A DNA stretch of 64,000 nt, taken from Pararhodobacter sp. Its GTDB lineage: Bacteria; Pseudomonadota; Alphaproteobacteria; Rhodobacterales; Rhodobacteraceae. A program made the position numbers and the translations under genes. Within the stretch, counting starts at the first letter, position 1. Every line of letters starts with the position of its first letter. Below are positions 63,954 to 64,000 of the stretch, piece after piece. A model generated the notes under the pieces. That model did no database searches and was not told the DNA's origin. It was given only the letters and a program-made list of their open reading frames with translations. The stretch is from the NCBI GenBank assembly GCA_020832545.1, contig JAFIEK010000006.1:88931-152930 (forward strand), written 5' to 3'.

Positions 63954-64000
63954 GGGGAGGGGGGCTTTGCCCCCCTCTTCGCGTGCCGCGAATTCACCCC
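63954..64000 (+). repeat. Dispersed two-hairpin repeat, family 1, copy C (cut by window end)
   Basis: Hairpin 1 is GGGGGGC-TTT-GCCCCCC (63959-63975), then TC, then hairpin 2 TTCGCG-TGC-CGCGAA (63978-63992), then TTCACCCC at the window end. It starts 22 bp after the potD-like stop and may serve as its terminator. Confidence 0.75.

Overview
The window is a high-GC, densely coding stretch of an alphaproteobacterial chromosome, most probably from the Rhodobacterales (Rhodobacteraceae or Roseobacter-type). This rests on several lineage-typical features seen together: a ChpT phosphotransferase of the CckA-ChpT-CtrA relay; the ornithine-lipid pair olsB-olsA; the order NDUFA12 - mlaD - DUF2155 - aat, then accC-accB; ribosomal protein L21 with a long Ala/Lys tail followed by rpmA-GNAT-obgE-proB-proA; and a cytoplasmic sulfite dehydrogenase SoeABC. 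No rRNA, tRNA, CRISPR array, prophage, integrase or insertion sequence was recognised. Genes are tightly packed, with many ATGA or TGATG overlaps.

Layout. 1-341 is the 3' end of a metal ABC permease with a winged-helix tail. 450-3448 is an amino-sugar / peptidoglycan-recycling locus (murQ and a BadF/BcrA-type kinase, divergent from nagA). 3477-8638 holds a lipoprotein-like hydrolase, pgk, two tandem cyclophilins, NDUFA12, mlaD and a DUF2155 protein. 8608-11161 is aat-accC-accB. 11342-12697 is an XRE regulator. 12830-16421 is a translationally coupled signalling operon: REC-only regulator, two-TM protein and SLC5-type sensor kinase. 16431-18257 is an MsbA-like exporter. 18452-22824 holds an SLC13 permease, a patatin and a GntP permease. 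22831-27352 is soeCBA. 27641-29662 is clpP-clpX. 29889-31157 is an MFS permease whose middle is damaged by homopolymer runs. 31252-34336 is parE plus an APH-fold kinase.

34382-35748 holds a YccF protein and a lipoprotein with an HExxH motif. 35751-41884 is a minus-strand, overlapping five-gene surface-glycan locus: family-2 glycosyltransferase, unknown protein, two paralogous sulfotransferases, and a large tetratricopeptide-like protein with a DXD glycosyltransferase domain. I consider this the best candidate for an undescribed pathway, probably sulfated glycan or glycoprotein assembly. 42209-47529 is rplU-rpmA-GNAT-obgE-proB-proA. 47542-50918 holds chpT, a DUF3553 protein, olsB-olsA and a degenerate ThiE-like protein.

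51012-63931 is a large uptake/hydrolysis divergon. A dipeptide-type ABC importer and a CocE/NonD hydrolase run leftward; an amidohydrolase and a PotABCD-type importer run rightward. The shared 206-bp intergenic region carries two perfect TTTGATCAAA palindromes, suggesting joint control.

Two families of small dispersed structured repeats were found. One has two tandem hairpins with covarying stems followed by a conserved CACCCC-type tail (29723, 46175, 63954, plus partial copies). The other is a short AT-loop hairpin element (343 and 43861). Two places (about 30478-30600 and 34921-34997) have implausible G/C homopolymers, the longest 32 G, and look like sequence or assembly errors. All functions are inferred from sequence reading alone; no database search was run.
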